Source of the DNA: Acanthochromis polyacanthus | Lineage: Eukaryota; Chordata; Actinopteri; Pomacentridae | Direction of reading: 5' to 3' | Length of the DNA: 64,000 nt | Assembly: GCF_021347895.1 (NCBI RefSeq) | Contig: NC_067125.1 | Span: forward strand, 26,975,697-27,039,696 | Part shown: in pieces, positions 58,474 to 64,000 of the stretch | Numbering within the stretch: position 1 is the first letter of the stretch | How the letters are laid out: each line of letters starts with the position of its first letter | Notes under the pieces: generated by a model | What the model was told of the DNA's origin: nothing | The model's input: the letters and a program-made list of their open reading frames with translations, nothing else | Databases searched by the model: none | Translations under genes and position numbers: made by a program

Positions 58474-60066
58474 CAAAATAGAGAAAGAACCATTAAATGT
58501 GCAGCAACTTCGTTATTCTTCCTCAAACCTAGGTAATCAAATTAATCAATGTTCAGGCACTCAGCAAAATTTGCTAAAATAGTCTGTATACTGCTTTCGT
58601 ATGTTCTTTCAGGCTGTTAACTTTATGTGATCGTAACCTGACATTCAACATAGCGCTTGGAGCTATAAACAAATCCACGCTTTGTAGCTCTGACAATAAG
58701 TGCAACCTGTTCAAAGAGAATAAATCTCAGCAGTGCAGAAGCAGATTAAGCCTTCTGGCTGCAAACATGACAGCGAAGCAGGAGGTTGTGAAGTTGAGGA
58801 GATGAAGGAACTAGTCCAGATCCAAATAAAGCAACATCTAGAATCCCTGCAGTTGTTTAAATAAGGTATAATCACTGTTATGTGTTTTTACTTTGAGCCA
58901 AGTGGTGCTAACGCGGGCTAATTCCTGCTCTGTTTGATCAAAGTCGGCGAGGTACAGGAGGCATCCCATATGGCTTAAAGCGAGAATGAGTTTGAGCTGT
59001 GGAATCCAAATGTGGTGAAGCTATAAGACTGGTTGCTAACAGTATCTGTGAGGCTTTACAGTTCCAGTTTATTTTCTTCTCTGTTCTATCTTCTGTCAGC
59101 ACCGTGGAGTTTATCTACACTTGTTTGGTACAGTATATCTTTATTTACACTCTAGAGTACTTTGTAAGTTTTGTTTCAAGCCGTTTGACACCAAAAGTAA
59201 AGTGTGCACTTCTTTCACTCACCTGCCTCGCAACTATATTTCAGCCTTTTGTCTAAAAGTTCCCTAATTAACACAACTCCAGCTTGCCGCTCTCCTCTGC
59301 TGTCCATCTGTATAGTCAGTCTGCTGCAGACACTCATAAATTTGTCAAAACATGAATAAATATCCCCATTTCTGGCTGAGCCTCCGAGCTTTGATGAAAG
59401 CAAGAGCTTGACATAGAAGCAGAAATATTTTGTCATATTTTGGCTAAATGATGAGTGTTTGGAACATAGTGAGCGTACAGATGGAACCGAGAAGTGGATT
59501 ATTAGTGGCTTTTGGAGTTTTTAAATGGACATTTTAATATGTCCCTTCTTTTTAACCAGGAAAACCTGCCACCACTGGATACTATTGTAACTGGCTAAAA
59601 TGCCATTTCATTTTAATCGAGTAATTTGTGTCCTGTGTCGACACGCACCACATGGAGTTTTTGTGAGTTGCCATGGGAATCGGGGGGGGGGGAAATATAA
59701 AAGGTCATCTCAGGGTGTGATGATTACACGTTTGCCTCTTACCACTGAGCTGCTTGGACATCCCCGTGTTTTTTATTATGTCTTTCAGGTAAAGCAGAGC
59801 AGCAGCAGGCCAAAGCTTTGTGTGCAGGAACGGAAGCAGAAAAGAAACATTAGCGGCCGTTTGAACGAACAATCACGACTTGAGAGATCGCATCTTTATT
59901 GTCAAGTGGCTGAAAGCGTTCACTCGTTTTCAAGCATTCATGAGGAACGTCTTTTTCCTCCAAAAAATTCTATGATATTTGGCACTACTGTGTATGTATA
60001 TTCTTTATTTTTCTTTTCCAGATGTGTCAATATTTATCTATCTATTTTTTTTTACGTAATTATTTT
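58474..60066. other. Low-copy stretch
   Basis: No gene is supported. The 177-codon frame at 59600-60133 has no motif and runs into a MITE. A G9 run lies at 59684-59692. Confidence 0.45.
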
Positions 60067-60440
60067 ATTACTTCGCCAAGGAGGGAGAGCCTCGGTGGAT
60101 GTATGTGACAAACGGCGTACGTCTGTCTGTTAGTAACATCACCTAAAAACGGACTAACGGATTTGGATGAAATTTTCAGGGAAGGTCAAAACTGACACAA
60201 GGACCAACTGATTAAATTTTGGCACTGATGTGGCTTACTGTCTGGATCCACAGATTTGTTGACGATTTCTGTATCATTGAGAGATAGCAGCATGGCGTCA
60301 CGCTACGTCAGCTGTCTGCTGACAATCACATGATTGCGATCCTACTAAAAATGGACCCCTATGGACTAGTCGGGACTTATCTGCCGGAAATCATACAATG
60401 ACTGAGCAGCCAGTACTGCACTCTCTGAGTGCTTTTCTTG
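60067..60440 (+). mobile_element. MITE, same family as the satellite-bearing element, short form
   Basis: Contains in order ACTTCGCCAAGGAGG, GTCTGTCTGTTAGTAACATC, CGGACTAACGGATTTGGATG, TTTTCAGGGAAGGTCAAAAC, TGGATCCACAGATTTGTTGA, TTTCTGTATCATTGAGAGAT, a ~110-base middle without satellite monomers, and GAGCAGCCAGTACTGCACTC then TCTGAGTGCTTTTCTTG. This is the form without tandem expansion and is the yardstick for 25111-37752. No coding capacity. Confidence 0.75.
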
Positions 60441-60508
60441 CTTCTTGTTGCACATTGAGTTGCCCTTGTGTATGAAATGTGCCTCACAAATACAGCTGCC
60501 TTGCATTG
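60441..60508 (+). repeat. Retroposon-type 3' tail
   Basis: GAGTTGCCCTTGTGTATGAA then ATGTGCCTCACAAATACAGC then TGCCTTGCATTGCCTTGCC is a common fish tail ending in TGCCT repeats. Confidence 0.5.
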
Positions 60509-60639
60509 CCTTGCCTATTCTCTTTTCCTTACACCAACAGCCAAAACCAAATTCCTTGTTGTACACATATAAATACATACTTGGCCATTAGAGCTGCTTT
60601 GTACACTGCCTTTATTATACCTTTATATCTTTATTTTTA

Positions 60640-60760
60640 GCCTTATTGTATCTTCTGTAATTATTGTCCTGTTTTTTTTATGCCTGTATCTATCTGCTGT
60701 AACATGTAAAGTTCACTAATGAGTGATAAGCCAAGTTTATCTCAACTTATCTTCAATTAA
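60640..60760 (+). repeat. Retroposon-type 3' tail
   Basis: TGCTGTAACATGTAAAGTTC then TAATGAGTGATAAGCCAAGT then TTATCTCAACTTATCTTC resembles the fish tail TGTAAATTTCCCC...AATAAAGG(TTATCT)n in decayed form. Confidence 0.4.
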
Positions 60761-62929
60761 AAACTTAATGGAACGACAGGACCAATCCTGAAGGGTGAAC
60801 TACGAAGCCAGTCAGACTTTTACCAGAAATCTCCAATCAATGATACTGAGTATTTCAACGGTGGTTATGGATTTTATTTGTTAACCAGGTTTTCTTCACC
60901 AGTGTGTGACCATCCCTGTATAAAATAAAACATCTGATGCATCATTCGACTCTTCTTCCGCACAATCTGGACTGATTGTGTGCCACTCACTTCAATCAAA
61001 AGGAGCAGGTTGTTCTAATGGAAAGATATGAGGAATATGTAGAAAAAATAGCTGTTACTGTAAATGATTCAAGAGAAAGGCTGGTAGAAAGCTGTTAAAG
61101 GTGTCAGGTAATAATATTATTTCACCACTCAGTGCACTGTTAATGCAGCTGCTTCTTTCTAATGTGACAGCTGCACATTAGACCTCTTTAAACTTTAAAT
61201 TTCATTCATTTAAACATGATCCTCAAGATGTGCATTTAGATCTAACACTGTCCCTTAACAAAGGATACATGGAAATTGTTTTAGTTTTTGTCAAATTAAA
61301 GTGGAATTAAGCTACTGATAGAGCATTCTCTGTGTTAAATATAAATAGACAACATTTACATGTATCTATGTGCCATCAGCTGCAACACCAAGATCAAGTA
61401 CAAATGTGCATTTTCTAAGTGCATTTTCAATGCATGTATGTTTCCATGGCAATGTGACGCATATTGTTTGCCTTAAGCACCACAGTTTGATGTAGTGGTA
61501 TGGCTCATATAACACATTCGGAAAGAAATGGTGAAAGGGAGGCACTTCTTACAGCCGATTTAAATACAAAACCCTGACCGCAGCCTTGAGCAGGTTAGAT
61601 GTGCAGCATCAGTTGCCATGGTGATCTAGCAGGTTAAAGGAGCCGCTTTCACGACATTGTTAGCACGCTAATCTGTCAACCCTGTTTCATAGTGCAGCAA
61701 TCTGAATGCTTGCAACATATATGAACAGGATCAGAATATTGGCAAGTAGATTTTTACATACAAGGAATCTGATTTGGTGTTTTAGCGCTTTAGTAAATAA
61801 AAACATACAGATTAGAAAAGTGCTGCCGCTCAGCAGGCAGCGAGTGTTACAAGACGAATTAGCAGCAAGTGCAATCAGGGGATTATGAGTCACAAAGGAA
61901 AGTTCAGTAAAGACAGAAACACACAGGCTGCTGTACACCAATTTAAAGAAAAGTGTGTGTGTTTGTGCTGCGAACAAAACCCTGACAAACACGAGCAATG
62001 TAAGGTCCATGAAGAAATTGCCAGGGTCAAACTACCTTACCCTCTGAGCCACTGTGACTATTCCAACATGAATTATTTCCCACAATAAGCTCCGTGTAGC
62101 AGGTTTTTACTGGTATCCATGCAACCCTTGTAAAACCTATTAACATGAACAAGGAGCAGGAAACAACTGAGCCAGCAGATGCACACATTCAGTCTGCTGA
62201 AGGCTTTTAAAAAAAAAAAAAAGACTTGAAGGAGGAAAATAATAAAAGAAAATAAAACCTTGAGTTTATCTGAGTAAGCTTGTTCTGTGTCCCAGTGGGA
62301 ATTGAACAGGGATTACAAACATATTAGTGTAGAACGTCTGCTGGACATCACTGACTGTATTCTGTGCCGTTTTTTGATCTGTTGTTCTGCACTCCAGAGG
62401 AACGTTAAACTGATTGCATATAAAAGGATGAAGCCTCACGAACAGCATTTGTTGCTTTAAAAACACAAGCTGTGATCATTTTTTATACAAAGACTGCGGT
62501 GTCATTGTTAATATTTACTGAACAGGAATAGATTTTTTTTTGTAGATTTTCTTTTCCTCAAAGCTGCATGAGCTTGTTTTGAAACCGTATTCAGTTGTGT
62601 TTAGAAATTCATCCCTCATGTCTTTTCATTACCTCCAGGACCTTCACCTGCAGATGCACCCGGACTTGTTTTGATTCCTGTGTTCAGTGCACAGTAGAGG
62701 CAGAGGTGAGCTCCGAGTCAGAGATCACACTCAGATATAACTCCACTTAACCTCCCTCTTCTTTCACTTTCCTGTCCAGACGCCTACAGTGCAGAATGCA
62801 CAGCTTACAAGTAATCTAGAACATTGCTTTTCACGTGGTCAGGGACGATTTGTCAAGGCTTCTGCAAAAATTATTTTTAAAAAAACGATGAATAACTTGT
62901 GAAACTGTCGGGTCAGTCCATGTCAAATC
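60761..62929. other. Low-copy stretch
   Basis: No gene or repeat family recognised. Confidence 0.45.
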
Positions 62930-63480
62930 ATGAAATTTATCATTTCACAAAGGTTCTGTTCAAATGGCTCTGATTTGCCTGAATTTGTATGGAATAAAAT
63001 ATGGGAATCTATGAAGTCTAGTTTAAAATATATGTAGAGAGAAATAAACATTTTTTTTGCACATATTGAAAACTGAAGCTCTGCTTGAATGACAATATCT
63101 CAGGAACGATTAAAGATAAAAGCCTGAAATTTTAGAATATGCACCTGGACAAGGAAATCATATTATTTCTGATGAATTATTAGTGAGTTGAAATATGGAC
63201 AAAATTGAACCCGTTATGAAAACAATGATGGAAAATGGCATGACGAAAAATAACGGTTTTTATACTTGATAGTTCATGAGATGTTGTTCGAACAAAAAAC
63301 GTACTGAAAGTGGGCGATTTTACAAAAAAATCTATGTGGAAAAGCATCTTATATGTCAAGCTAGAAGTAAGCTAAAGTTCATGCTGAAGTATATCATATT
63401 CAGGGTTTATTATAAAATAGTTTCAAGCAGAAGGTCCCTGATGATTTGAGATGGAACAACACCACATCAACTCATTTATA
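62930..63480. other. AT-rich segment, possibly an unclassified interspersed repeat
   Basis: Contains GTCAGTCCATGTCAAATCAT, GACAATATCTCAGGAACGAT and TGGAAAAGCATCTTATATGT. The phrasing resembles dispersed AT-rich repeats but I cannot name a family or find a second copy in the window. Confidence 0.2.
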
Positions 63481-64000
63481 AATCTAAGCACAACTTTTAC
63501 TATTCCTGTTGTTATTATCTGTGCAGGAAAACTCTGCTGTGCTAGTTTACTTACTCCCTCATGCAAGTTTTGATTCAATTGTGACATGCTGTAATTAGAC
63601 AATAGTGTACCAGAAACAGACTCACTTAAATGTATGAGATGCCAATTTCACAAAACCATGAAAATACAGTTTGGTTGCAAGAACAAACCCCAGATCGGTG
63701 CCCTCTCTGGATCACAAATACAGTCTGTCATGTTCCTTGATCTTCTATCCAGTCTCCACAAAATTACCCTCCTCTACAGCCAAACTGCATTCTCAATTCT
63801 GTTTTGACAGGATTGAAATGAGTGTCATTTGTGAGTTGTGTAGCTTAAAAGGCAAACAGTGTCTTGAGGAGGTGCGATTGGAAGCTAAAACCAGCAGTTT
63901 TCACCCAGGAGACCAGAGTTTGCACCTCATGATGGATGAAACACTATTAGTTTTAGAAATGACATTTTTGTTTTCGCTCATTTACTTTCAGTTTTCACTC
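63481..64000. other. Low-copy stretch to window end
   Basis: No gene or repeat recognised. Confidence 0.45.

Noticed and set aside
59600..60133. 177-codon open frame
   Set aside because: No domain or bias, mixed AT/GC segments, and its 3' end lies inside a MITE.

Overview
This window reads as nuclear DNA from a ray-finned fish, most likely a percomorph teleost, and it contains no host protein-coding gene that I can support. The base composition is AT-rich, open frames are short and patternless, and there are no rRNA or tRNA genes. The organism call rests on the interspersed repeats: decayed Tc1-type transposases, a Tc1-type MITE, a hAT foldback MITE beginning CAGGGGTGTC with an 8-bp target duplication, TTAA-flanked piggyBac-like MITEs, antisense non-LTR retrotransposon remnants, a possible gypsy-like solo LTR, tRNA-derived SINE heads, and the short 'ATAAATAAA' tails common in teleost genomes. 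This is knowledge-based family recognition, not a database search.

Layout. 1-16 kb holds scattered DNA-transposon relics (a TIR element at 519-1290, piggyBac-like MITEs at 1538-2072 and 14433-14838, a Tc1 relic at 4635-5405, a Tc1-type MITE at 7449-7784), possible LTR-like segments, and low-copy sequence that might include conserved non-coding elements. 16-25 kb holds a perfect 21-bp hairpin, a decayed ~385-bp tandem repeat (20335-22020), a textbook hAT MITE (22650-22863) and retroposon tails. 25.1-37.75 kb is dominated by a ~12.3 kb satellite of a 39-bp monomer with several layers of higher-order structure (195, ~605 and ~1000 bp) and a composite block in which MITE halves, satellite monomers and a tRNA-like SINE are amplified together about five times. 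38-42 kb is a dense mobile-element patch: a hAT-like transposase start, two large foldbacks, head-to-head tRNA-like sequences, and a complete but broken Tc1 element with TA duplications (40842-42083). 42-64 kb is mostly low-copy sequence with a perfect 24-bp hairpin, a 29-bp minisatellite grown out of a Tc1 transposase motif (50037-50470), an antisense reverse-transcriptase relic (55930-57480), a candidate solo LTR (57513-58473) and another copy of the MITE that brackets the satellite (60067-60440).

Main observation. The satellite appears to lie inside one transposable element. Sequence matching the first half of the 60067-60440 element ends where the satellite begins (about 25335), and sequence matching its last ~50 bases resumes where the satellite ends (about 37700). 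Five small copies of a related element within the array also carry satellite monomers internally. This suggests an internal tandem repeat of a MITE that expanded into a long satellite. The 50 kb minisatellite is a second, independent case of a tandem array growing from transposon sequence. Stretches described as empty are those where I recognise neither coding sequence nor repeat.
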